A stretch of DNA of 10,948 nt from Anaerolineaceae bacterium (GTDB lineage Bacteria; Chloroflexota; Anaerolineae; Anaerolineales; Anaerolineaceae): assembly GCA_014860845.1 (NCBI GenBank), contig JACZIY010000542.1, positions 1 to 10,948 of the forward strand, given 5' to 3'. Numbering within the stretch: position 1 is the stretch's first letter; each line of letters begins with the position of its first letter. The notes beneath the pieces were generated by a model. The model had not been told where the DNA came from and did not search any database. It saw only the letters and a program-made list of their open reading frames with translations. Shown here one piece after another: positions 1 through 7,761 of the stretch. A program made the translations under genes and the position numbers.

Positions 1-11
1 GAATATTAAAT

Positions 12-3000
12 TTATTCTTCAGCAGTCAATGAAGAATAATCTTCCATTTTAACGATTGATTCAAGATTACCATCTTCAGTCTCTGAAAAGCGTCCATGAG
101 TAAATCCAGAACCAGCTGGAATTAACTTACCAATAATAACGTTTTCCTTGAGGCCAAACAAAGGATCCTGTTCCCCTGCAATAGCAGCATGTGATAGAAC
201 TTTGATGGTGTGTTGGAATGAGGCTGCAGAAAGGAATGAATCTGTGCTCAGTGAAGCTTTTGTAACACCTAAAAGCACCTCTGAATACTTGGCAGGAACT
301 TTTCCTTCTGCCTGTAAACGATCATTGATATGTTGAATTTCTAAGCGGTCCACAAGATCCATCGGTAAGTAGGGTGAATCTCCAGCGCGTATGACCTGAA
401 CTCGACCTAACATTTTGCGAATGATTACTTCGAAGTGCTTGTCATTGATATTTTGACCCTGAGCACGATAAACTTTCTGAATTTCCACCAGCAAATACAT
501 CATACAAGCATCGCGACCTTTGATTTTCAACACAGTATGAGGATTCAAGGAACCTTCTGTTAGTGGTTGTCCGGCTTCAACATGCTCGCCATCTTTTACC
601 ATGATTCTTGAAGTGGTTGGAATCTCGTACTCTTCCATGTCACGTTGTTCATAACTGACAATGACTTTTTTATCTTCAACCCGAATCCGACCAGCATGTT
701 GTGCTGAGATTTCAGAGTCACTTAATGTTGCCAGTGTATCACCTAAAGAAACAGTATCTTCATCTGAGACACGGATAGTCCACTCTTCAGGAACATCATA
801 GGTATCACTCAGCATTTCGCTATGTTCAACTCGCACCATTCGCTGTTCACTATAGCGATCACTTTGAAGAATTTGAGCAACACCAGAAATCTGACTGACA
901 ACAGCTTCACCCTTAGGTGCGCGACGAGCTTCAAACAACTCCTCTACACGAGGTAGACCGGTTGTGATATCGCCACCTGCTGCAACACCACCCGTGTGGA
1001 ATGTCCGCAGAGTCAATTGTGTGCCAGGTTCACCGATGGATTGTGCAGCCACGGTACCAACTGCTGAGCCTAGCTCAACAATTTTTCCTCTACCTAAATC
1101 CATACCGTAACAGGTTGCGCAAATACCATGAATTAATTCACAGGTCATTGGAGAGCGCACTTTGACTTCTTTGATACCATGTTTTTCAATTTTGCGAATT
1201 CGATCATGATCCAGGATGTCGTTATGTTCAACAACCACTTCACCTGTTTCTGGATCAACAATCCTTTTAGCAACCACACGACCATATAATCGGGTTCCAA
1301 ATGGCTGCCCGGCAACATCATCCGATTCGCGCATGTATATACCAGAATCAGTACCGCAGTCATGTTCGTTGATAATCACGTCCTGGGCAATATCAACCAG
1401 ACGCCGAGTCAGGTAACCAGCATCCGCTGTACGTAAGGCGGTATCAGCAAGACCTTTTCGGGCACCGTGTGTCGAAATAAAATACTCGAGTGCTGTAAGC
1501 CCTTCACGGAAGTTTGATTGGATGGGAAGACGAATAATTCGTCCAGCAGGGTCAGCCATAAGACCACGCATGCCTGCCAACTGAGAAATTGGACCAAATC
1601 CACCTTTTGTTGCGCCAGAATTAGCCATGGTTGAGAGATTACCGTTGGGATCCATATTGTCTCGTACTGCAGTGGCTACATCTTTGGTTGTCTTTTGCCA
1701 AATTTCAATTTCGCGTTCATTTCGTTCTTGTTCGGTAAGTAAACCACGTCGGAATGATCGTTGAACACCTTCAACTTCACCTTGGGCTTTTGCTAAAATC
1801 TCAGACTTTTGAATAGGCATCGAGATATCTGCTACTGCAAGGGTTGATCCAGAACGCATTGCAAACTCAAATCCAATGTCTTTGATATTGTCAGCTGTTC
1901 TGGTGGTGGTTTCCTCTCCATAAACTTCATATACTTCAGCAATCAGATCTTTTACACCACCTTTTTCCAATTCACGGTTAATATACGTAACTTTCTCCGG
2001 AAGAATCCGATTGAATAATATTCTTCCAATGGTAGTGTCAATAATTGCCTTGCGGGGACTTTCCAGACGAATGCCTTTTTCATCATACCAGGTTTCCGTC
2101 TGCAATTTAACCTTGGAGTGTACTTCAACCTGATCCAGTGTATAAGCTAATTCTGCTTCATCCATGCTAGCAAAGATTCTGCCATCACCTTTGTGTTGCA
2201 AATTATCAAAATTGGTCAAATAGTAAACGCCCAAAACCATATCTTTGGCAGGACTGACGATCGGTTCTCCATCTGCAGGTTTTAATAAGTTCTTGGAAGA
2301 AAGCATTAAGTTTCTAGCTTCCCAAACCGCCTTATCAGATAATGGTACGTGAACAGCCATTTGATCACCGTCAAAGTCAGCATTGAAAGCAGTGGTCACC
2401 AATGGGTGTAACTGGATTGCGCTGCCTTCGATAAGAATTGGCTCAAATGCTTGAATACCAAGGCGATGTAACGTTGGAGCACGATTCAATAAAACCGGGC
2501 GTTCACGAATTACTTCTTCTAATACTTCCCAAACTTCTGGTCTGTTTCTTTCTATGAAACGACGTGCGCCTTTCACGTTAGCTGCATAACCATGATGCAC
2601 TAGACGTGAAATTACAAAGGGTCTGTAAAGTTCCAAAGCCATATTCTTAGGTAATCCGCATTGGTAAAGCTTGAGTGTAGGTCCAACTACGATGACCGAA
2701 CGTCCTGAATAATCAACACGTTTTCCTAACAGGTTGCGGCGGAAACGTCCTTTTTTCCCTTTTAACATATCGCTCAAGGATTTCAATTCACGACGACCAC
2801 GACGGGATAAAGCTTTTCCACGCTGAGAATTATCAATCAATGAATCTACAGCTTCCTGTAACATACGTTTTTCATTACGTACGATAACATCTGGAGCACC
2901 TAATTCTAAAAGTCGTTTTAGACGATTATTGCGGTTAATGACACGTCGATAAAGATCATTCAAGTCAGATGTCGCAAATCGCCCACCATCCAATTGAACC

Positions 3001-4259
3001 ATTGGTCGAAGGTCCGGAGGAATAACAGGCAAGACGGTCATAATCATCCATTCAGCACGATTTTTGGATCGTCTGAAAGCTTCCACTACTTTCAAACGAG
3101 TGGTAGCCTTTTTTCTTTTTTGTTTGCTCTTGGATGTGCGTACTTCTACCCATAATTCTTCGGATAATTTATCAAGATCAAGACGTTTGAGAATGTCATA
3201 ATATGCTTCAGCACCCATATCGGCTCTGAAGACCTGTCCCCAGCGTTGTTTTAATTCACGGTAACGTGTTTCACTTAAGAATGTGAATGGTTTCAAATCC
3301 TGTAATTCATCACGAAGACGGGAATTTTGATTCTGTGAAACAGTCGATTGATCTTCAAGATTATTTCTCAAAGATTCCATTTCAAGATCGGCTTGTGCTT
3401 TCACTTGATCGATTTCCATCTTGATCATCTCGATATCACGAACAATCTGATCACGAGTCTGATTTTCCAGTTCTTCAAGATGCTCTTTAACAGCTTTTTG
3501 AACCATGCTTATATGTTGATTGGAAATTGTCTCACCAGCTTTAACAATCACTATGTTATTGATTTTTGCGAACAATATATCAGTTCTGGCTACATTCCCA
3601 ATTTTTTCTTGTAGTTCCCGTTCGAGTGTTTGACCATCACGCATGACAGGAGCTAATAGATTTGCAATTTGCTCTTCGCGACGATCCTGAATTTCTTTTT
3701 GTTGTTTCTTTAATTCTTCATTTTTCCGATCACGTGCTTGTTTAACTTCCAGAATCCTGGCGTTAATTTGTGTCGCTTGTTCTCGTTCTGAAAAACTAAT
3801 TTCATCTTCCAAGCGTTTTAATGCTTTTTGTCTTGCATCTTCATCAACAAACGTTACGATGTATTGAGCAAAATATAAAACGCGATCAAGATTTCTTCTG
3901 GAAATATCAAGTAACAAACCTAAATAAGAAGGAATTCTACGTGTATACCAGATATGAGCAACTGGAGCAGCTAATTCAATGTGCCCCATCCGTTCTCTAC
4001 GAACGGCTGAACGTGTGACTTCTACACCACACTTATCACAAACAATACCTTTGTAACGTGGATTTTTGTATTTTCCACAATAACATTGATAATCTCGGGT
4101 TGGACCGAAAATAGCCTCACAAAATAAACCATCTTTTTCTGGCCGAAGTCGGCGATAGTTAATTGTTTCTGGCTTGAGTACTTCACCATATGACCAACTA
4201 CGAATAGTTTCTGGTGAAGCAAGACTGATACGTAATGCGACAAGACTCTTGGTTTCCAC
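12..4259 (-). CDS. rpoC: DNA-directed RNA polymerase subunit beta'
   Basis: Largest subunit of RNA polymerase. It carries the catalytic Mg2+ site, bridge helix, trigger loop and much of the clamp. The protein has 1415 residues and looks complete. Seen in order: first zinc site C59, C61, C74, C77; an insertion at about 138-325 rich in charged heptads, with a short beta-like stretch near 232-246; the conserved core from about 326; catalytic NADFDGDQ at 626-633 (Asp628, 630, 632); bridge helix from about 880; trigger loop around 913-953 with His931 and no large insertion there, unlike E. coli; second zinc site C968, C1040, C1047, C1050; conserved C-terminus. The insertion lies where Thermus beta' also carries a large extra domain. 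The start is GTG: an in-frame TAA lies 12 bases upstream, an AAGGAGG site is well placed, and the first internal ATG would remove the zinc site. The next gene upstream is a histidine kinase, not rpoB. Identity is certain. Confidence 0.99.
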   Translation of the reverse strand: METKSLVALRISLASPETIRSWSYGEVLKPETINYRRLRPEKDGLFCEAIFGPTRDYQCYCGKYKNPRYKGIVCDKCGVEVTRSAVRRERMGHIELAAPVAHIWYTRRIPSYLGLLLDISRRNLDRVLYFAQYIVTFVDEDARQKALKRLEDEISFSEREQATQINARILEVKQARDRKNEELKKQQKEIQDRREEQIANLLAPVMRDGQTLERELQEKIGNVARTDILFAKINNIVIVKAGETISNQHISMVQKAVKEHLEELENQTRDQIVRDIEMIKMEIDQVKAQADLEMESLRNNLEDQSTVSQNQNSRLRDELQDLKPFTFLSETRYRELKQRWGQVFRADMGAEAYYDILKRLDLDKLSEELWVEVRTSKSKQKRKKATTRLKVVEAFRRSKNRAEWMIMTVLPVIPPDLRPMVQLDGGRFATSDLNDLYRRVINRNNRLKRLLELGAPDVIVRNEKRMLQEAVDSLIDNSQRGKALSRRGRRELKSLSDMLKGKKGRFRRNLLGKRVDYSGRSVIVVGPTLKLYQCGLPKNMALELYRPFVISRLVHHGYAANVKGARRFIERNRPEVWEVLEEVIRERPVLLNRAPTLHRLGIQAFEPILIEGSAIQLHPLVTTAFNADFDGDQMAVHVPLSDKAVWEARNLMLSSKNLLKPADGEPIVSPAKDMVLGVYYLTNFDNLQHKGDGRIFASMDEAELAYTLDQVEVHSKVKLQTETWYDEKGIRLESPRKAIIDTTIGRILFNRILPEKVTYINRELEKGGVKDLIAEVYEVYGEETTTRTADNIKDIGFEFAMRSGSTLAVADISMPIQKSEILAKAQGEVEGVQRSFRRGLLTEQERNEREIEIWQKTTKDVATAVRDNMDPNGNLSTMANSGATKGGFGPISQLAGMRGLMADPAGRIIRLPIQSNFREGLTALEYFISTHGARKGLADTALRTADAGYLTRRLVDIAQDVIINEHDCGTDSGIYMRESDDVAGQPFGTRLYGRVVAKRIVDPETGEVVVEHNDILDHDRIRKIEKHGIKEVKVRSPMTCELIHGICATCYGMDLGRGKIVELGSAVGTVAAQSIGEPGTQLTLRTFHTGGVAAGGDITTGLPRVEELFEARRAPKGEAVVSQISGVAQILQSDRYSEQRMVRVEHSEMLSDTYDVPEEWTIRVSDEDTVSLGDTLATLSDSEISAQHAGRIRVEDKKVIVSYEQRDMEEYEIPTTSRIMVKDGEHVEAGQPLTEGSLNPHTVLKIKGRDACMMYLLVEIQKVYRAQGQNINDKHFEVIIRKMLGRVQVIRAGDSPYLPMDLVDRLEIQHINDRLQAEGKVPAKYSEVLLGVTKASLSTDSFLSAASFQHTIKVLSHAAIAGEQDPLFGLKENVIIGKLIPAGSGFTHGRFSETEDGNLESIVKMEDYSSLTAEE

Positions 4260-4265
4260 TAAAAA

Positions 4266-4273
4266 GCCTCCTT
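4266..4273 (-). promoter_or_regulatory. Ribosome binding site of rpoC (decides GTG start)
   Basis: The minus strand reads AAGGAGGC here, a near-perfect anti-16S match, 6 bases before GTG at 4257-4259. An in-frame TAA overlaps its 5' edge (4272-4274), so no upstream start is possible and the GTG is the only reasonable initiation codon. Confidence 0.9.
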
Positions 4274-4295
4274 ATAAATGACCCTGAAAACAACA

Positions 4296-4330
4296 AAGAT
4301 AAGCGGTAGATAGATTTCTCCGCTTACCTC
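4296..4330 (-). promoter_or_regulatory. Hairpin in the rpoC leader
   Basis: In the rpoC-sense RNA, GAGGUAAGCGG (from 4330-4320) pairs with CCGCUUAUCUU (from 4306-4296) in an 11-bp stem around a 13-base loop. Three of the pairs are G-U wobbles or lie next to one; at 4296/4330 and 4299/4327 the plus strand would have A-C mismatches. The full stem therefore forms only in the minus-strand transcript. A U-rich but interrupted stretch (UUUGUUGUUUUC) follows it. It lies downstream of the predicted promoter and about 36 bases before the start codon. It could be an attenuator, a protein or RNA regulatory structure, a leader stabiliser, or a weak terminator for the kinase gene. The structure is seen; the function is inference. 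Confidence 0.55.
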
Positions 4331-4369
4331 AAAAATCAACAACAAAAAACCATATACATGCAAACAAAT

Positions 4370-4396
4370 ATTATATCACAAATAAAATCATTTCAA
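4370..4396 (-). promoter_or_regulatory. Predicted sigma-70-type promoter of rpoC
   Basis: The minus strand has TTGAAA as -35 (4391-4396) and a perfect extended -10, TGATATAAT (4370-4378). The spacer from -35 to TATAAT is 15 bases, which is short, but the TG extension makes a strong -35 less necessary. Transcription would begin near 4363 and give a leader of about 100 bases containing the hairpin. It lies wholly in the intergenic gap after the kinase stop codon. Confidence 0.7.
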
Positions 4397-4423
4397 TGCT
4401 CATTTTTAGACCAATATTCTATG

Positions 4424-4441
4424 ATTTTCACCCAATTTTCA
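4424..4441 (-). repeat. Short direct repeat upstream of the rpoC promoter
   Basis: TGAAAAT occurs twice on the minus strand (4435-4441 and 4424-4430), offset by 11 bases, about one helical turn, and separated by TGGG. Relative to the predicted start of transcription it lies at roughly -61 to -78, where activators or the alpha-subunit C-terminal domain can bind. The units are short and AT-rich in an AT-rich gap, so chance is a real alternative. Confidence 0.25.
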
Positions 4442-4450
4442 GTAATTTTT

Positions 4451-7400
4451 TCATTCTCCCTGTCTTATTGGCAATTGCAGGTAAAAACTACTTCCTCGAC
4501 CTAATTTGCTCTCGACCCAAACCTTTCCGTTATGTTTTTCAATAATCGATTTAACAATGGCAAGCCCTAATCCAGTTCCCCGCTGATTATAAGCCTCCCG
4601 TCTTCCACTTCGATAAAATTTCTCAAATAAATGTGGCAAATCGATTGGCGCAATCCCAATGCCATTATCGGTTATTTCAAACATTGCATGAATTTCATTG
4701 GAACTCACATTAACTTTTACGGTGCCACCTAAAGAATTGTATTTTAATGCGTTTTCAACGACATTGTAAAGTGCTTGTTGAACCAAAGCAGAATCTGCTT
4801 CAATATATGTATCACGATGAATTGAATATTCTAAAATTAATTCGATATTCTTTTGGTTTGCATGAGGTTGTAATTCAAGAACTACTTGTTCTGCCAGACT
4901 GATGGGGTTTGTTCTTTCCAGCTTTAAACCAATACCTGCTTCAATTCTTCCCAAATCCAGTAAATTATTTACCAGTTTCGACATACTATCCACACCAGAA
5001 ACAATTTTAGCAATATAAGAGCGTTGTTGTTCGTTGATCTCACCCACCATTTGCAACATGGAAGCATATCCCCGCATCAACGTTAGTGGTGATCTAAGGT
5101 CATGACTGACTGTCGAAACAATATCTGATTTAAATGTATCAACCTCCTTAAATTGGGTGATGTCTCTCAATAAGCACACTTTTCCTACTAATTGATCATT
5201 GCGAATCACTGGAGAAACAGTAGTGAAAAAAACGCGTCGATTGGATAATTGGATTTCCCTGGATGTATCCCGATTAATTGTGTCTTTCTGTAATAATTCT
5301 AACAAATCTTCATGTTCAATGACTGCATCCATCTTCAATCCAGGTGTAGTTTCTTTAAACAGGCCACCTAATTGTTTCGCGGCTGGATTGATAAGAATTA
5401 AATAATTGGCATCATCAAATACCATCACAGGATCAGGGGTGGAATTCAATACGGCTTCGAATCGCTGCCGGCCTAATTCTGCTGTTGCATATAACTGCGC
5501 ATTTGCAGCAGCCATAGCCGCCTGGCTGGCAAGTGTTTTAAAATACCTGATTTCCTCGTCTTTGAACGTTCTGGCGGTGTTATAAGCCAACCAGATCACA
5601 CCGAAATATTGATTCTCATGGGAAAGAGCGATTGATAAAATTGCACCTGGTATCACACTTCCTGGAATTACAAACCTTTTAAATCTAGATAAATTTGGAA
5701 TTGGAAGTACATCCTGTTGCCGCATCATCTCAAATAATTGCCGGTCTAATGCATTCGTGGCTTCGTTTTCCTGGCCAATTCCAATGGATAAAAATGGAGA
5801 AGAAAGTTGATCAGCAGTTACCTGCCGAATAAGAATTGCTCGAGCATGTGACGCATCTTGTCCCATCATCGCTTGTAAAATGGGTTGAATGGCTGCATGA
5901 ATATCTAGATGTTTGGACACGTTCTGACTGGAAAATAAAAGTTGCTTCAGCTCTTCCAATCGATCTCTTAACCGAATACGCATTTGTTCAAATGAATATG
6001 CTAATTGCCCTAATTCATCAACACTGTTAATACTCATCGGATTATCTAAATTACCTTGTGAGATGAGTGCTGCCTGGTGTGAGAGAGATCTGACAGATTT
6101 GGTGATGGGTTTGATTCCTAAACGTAAAGCTAAAACTACCAATATGATCACCAATCCCAATACGCCTAATAACGGGGCTGCAATTTTTAAGGCAAGCTCT
6201 TGAACTTCCGTGGATGGCAAACCTACCAGAACTGACCAAGACCTGCCTGTGAGTGGTTGATGGTAAACCAATTGCTGACCACCACTTATGGAGGAATTTT
6301 CAAATAAATTTGCCGTAATGGGTATTTCTTGTGGATACGTAGACCACAATAACTGTGGGTTCATATTCGAATGGAAGATAATTCTTCTTTGGTCATCCAA
6401 AATAACACTTTCACCAAGAGATTTTGTGAAATTATTTAATGTAGATATGGTGGGTTGCACGTATGGGTTAGTAAGAAAATCAGTCCTGCCAATAAGTACA
6501 CCAATCGGACTCCCTTGATTATCCGTAATGGATGTAATAAAAGTGATCAGAACAGATTTATCTGATATTTTTGGTGGGGAAGTATAAATCTGGAAATGCA
6601 CTCCTTTTAATGCAAGATCAATCCCGGTTCTTTCTTCCATTGATAATTGAAGTTGATCAACATCTCGAATAGGGTAGCCATCCTTAGGATTACCATTTTG
6701 ATCAAATAAAAATAATTGCGAGAAAAACGGTATAACCTGAATCTTTTCCGACAAGTCTGCCCATACATCAACATTCTGTTGCAAAAGATTTTCATCTGCC
6801 AGACTGATTATTAAATTCTGTCCTGATTCAAAAAAATATGGCAAACTCTCAGAGGCAATTTCAGTGGTGACCTTCAGTCTGGATTCCACCAAATCTTTGG
6901 CTGCATTACTGGCCACTTTCCAATCGACATAAACAACAAATAGAACCACAAATAGAATGACTGGTAAAGTGGTCATTAAAAATCGATACTCTATCCGCTT
7001 CTCCATTGGCGTGGGTGATACATATTTTGGGGTATACCATAATTTATGTTTTGATATGTAAAATGCACTACAAAACAATCCTCCCACCAAAAGTTCTAAA
7101 AATCTAAAAATTGAAAGGATTAATGTTTGTGTCAAACCATAATCGAGACGTACAGCCAAAGATCCACTCGAATTCAGGGTTTGATCCAGAATGAAAATCG
7201 GTATAAATATTAATCCAGTGAAAATTGCTGCAACAACAGGAATTCTTAATAAACCAAACATTTTTGTTCGATATTTTTGACGAACGAGAAAAGCAAATAA
7301 CACAGCCATTCCAATTGTTTCCACAATGGTAAAAATATTATGCGTCCCCCACCAGGCCATGGATATTCCACTGATAAGTCCAATGATTATCGCAGGAAAT

Positions 7401-7714
7401 AAACCAAAAAATCCTGCTGCGATCTGCCAAGGTATTGTGACAAACAGAAACAAAATTAAACCAGATGCAATAATCCCGGGGTTTAAGTTATCAAATTCAA
7501 TTCCACCAAGAATAACCAAAAATGGAGTAAGGATTGCCAGCCCATAAAAAAGCCACCAATTTTTCTGTTGCCGGCTTGGAAGCGGTTGCCAAATTCTCTT
7601 CACAACAAGAATGATCAGAAATAAAAATACAAACCACGCAGCGAAACCAAGAAAATCTTTCGGCGGGGTGATATAGGGCCTTGAGGGAAAGAGGGCAGTG
7701 TAAGAAATAGGCAT
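4451..7714 (-). CDS. Large membrane sensor histidine kinase (polytopic-Cache-HAMP-GAF-PAS-HisKA-HATPase)
   Basis: Sensor kinase of a two-component system, 1087 residues, in the cytoplasmic membrane. It would autophosphorylate a His and pass phosphate to a response regulator that is not encoded in this window. Seen: about seven hydrophobic segments in residues 20-220, another at 246-263, an extracytoplasmic region 265-505 with Cache-like character, a further membrane span at 510-531, HAMP at about 532-585, GAF-like domain 600-740, PAS 750-855, then HisKA with SHDLRSPL (phospho-acceptor His871). The ATPase domain has an N box (N984, N988), DNGIGI at 1016-1021, LFEKFYR at 1029-1035 and GTGLGL at 1046-1051. 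All catalytic motifs are intact. There is no receiver domain. The ATG at 7712-7714 has only a weak ribosome site (GGAAA). An extended -10 sits just upstream. The ligand cannot be told from sequence. The kinase role is certain; domain edges are approximate. Confidence 0.96.
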   Translation of the reverse strand: MPISYTALFPSRPYITPPKDFLGFAAWFVFLFLIILVVKRIWQPLPSRQQKNWWLFYGLAILTPFLVILGGIEFDNLNPGIIASGLILFLFVTIPWQIAAGFFGLFPAIIIGLISGISMAWWGTHNIFTIVETIGMAVLFAFLVRQKYRTKMFGLLRIPVVAAIFTGLIFIPIFILDQTLNSSGSLAVRLDYGLTQTLILSIFRFLELLVGGLFCSAFYISKHKLWYTPKYVSPTPMEKRIEYRFLMTTLPVILFVVLFVVYVDWKVASNAAKDLVESRLKVTTEIASESLPYFFESGQNLIISLADENLLQQNVDVWADLSEKIQVIPFFSQLFLFDQNGNPKDGYPIRDVDQLQLSMEERTGIDLALKGVHFQIYTSPPKISDKSVLITFITSITDNQGSPIGVLIGRTDFLTNPYVQPTISTLNNFTKSLGESVILDDQRRIIFHSNMNPQLLWSTYPQEIPITANLFENSSISGGQQLVYHQPLTGRSWSVLVGLPSTEVQELALKIAAPLLGVLGLVIILVVLALRLGIKPITKSVRSLSHQAALISQGNLDNPMSINSVDELGQLAYSFEQMRIRLRDRLEELKQLLFSSQNVSKHLDIHAAIQPILQAMMGQDASHARAILIRQVTADQLSSPFLSIGIGQENEATNALDRQLFEMMRQQDVLPIPNLSRFKRFVIPGSVIPGAILSIALSHENQYFGVIWLAYNTARTFKDEEIRYFKTLASQAAMAAANAQLYATAELGRQRFEAVLNSTPDPVMVFDDANYLILINPAAKQLGGLFKETTPGLKMDAVIEHEDLLELLQKDTINRDTSREIQLSNRRVFFTTVSPVIRNDQLVGKVCLLRDITQFKEVDTFKSDIVSTVSHDLRSPLTLMRGYASMLQMVGEINEQQRSYIAKIVSGVDSMSKLVNNLLDLGRIEAGIGLKLERTNPISLAEQVVLELQPHANQKNIELILEYSIHRDTYIEADSALVQQALYNVVENALKYNSLGGTVKVNVSSNEIHAMFEITDNGIGIAPIDLPHLFEKFYRSGRREAYNQRGTGLGLAIVKSIIEKHNGKVWVESKLGRGSSFYLQLPIRQGE

Positions 7715-7731
7715 CGTTTTCCAAAAACCAA

Positions 7732-7746
7732 CTATAAAAATTATAG
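7732..7746. repeat. Small palindrome overlapping the kinase promoter
   Basis: CTATAA-AAA-TTATAG on the plus strand gives 6-base inverted arms around 3 bases. One arm overlaps the -10 hexamer of the kinase promoter, a position where a repressor dimer could act. It is AT-only apart from the ends, and a palindrome containing TATAAT arises easily by chance, so this is a weak operator candidate. Confidence 0.25.
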
Positions 7747-7748
7747 CA
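7740..7748 (-). promoter_or_regulatory. Extended -10 element, probable promoter of the histidine kinase gene
   Basis: The minus strand reads TGCTATAAT, a perfect TGnTATAAT, in the 47-base gap before the kinase. No good -35 lies 15-18 bases upstream, which is typical for extended -10 promoters. Transcription would start near 7733, leaving a leader of about 19 bases. The same element type precedes rpoC. Confidence 0.55.
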
Positions 7749-7761
7749 TTGCTGTACCCTC

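Noticed and set aside
3348..3614. Plus-strand open frame of 88 codons inside rpoC
   Set aside because: It lies antisense to the coiled insertion of beta'; its composition is the mirror of the charged helices and it has no ribosome site or recognisable motif. Other plus-strand frames within rpoC and the kinase are rejected on the same grounds.
4296..4330. Hairpin read as a simple intrinsic terminator of the kinase gene
   Set aside because: The following U tract is interrupted by G residues, the stem is only moderately GC-rich, and the hairpin lies downstream of the predicted rpoC promoter, so as a plain terminator it would block rpoC. An attenuator remains possible.
7715..7761. Kinase start further upstream
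   Set aside because: The frame continues upstream without a stop, but it would overlap the end of the hydrolase gene and the extended -10; the ATG at 7712-7714 fits a short leader better.
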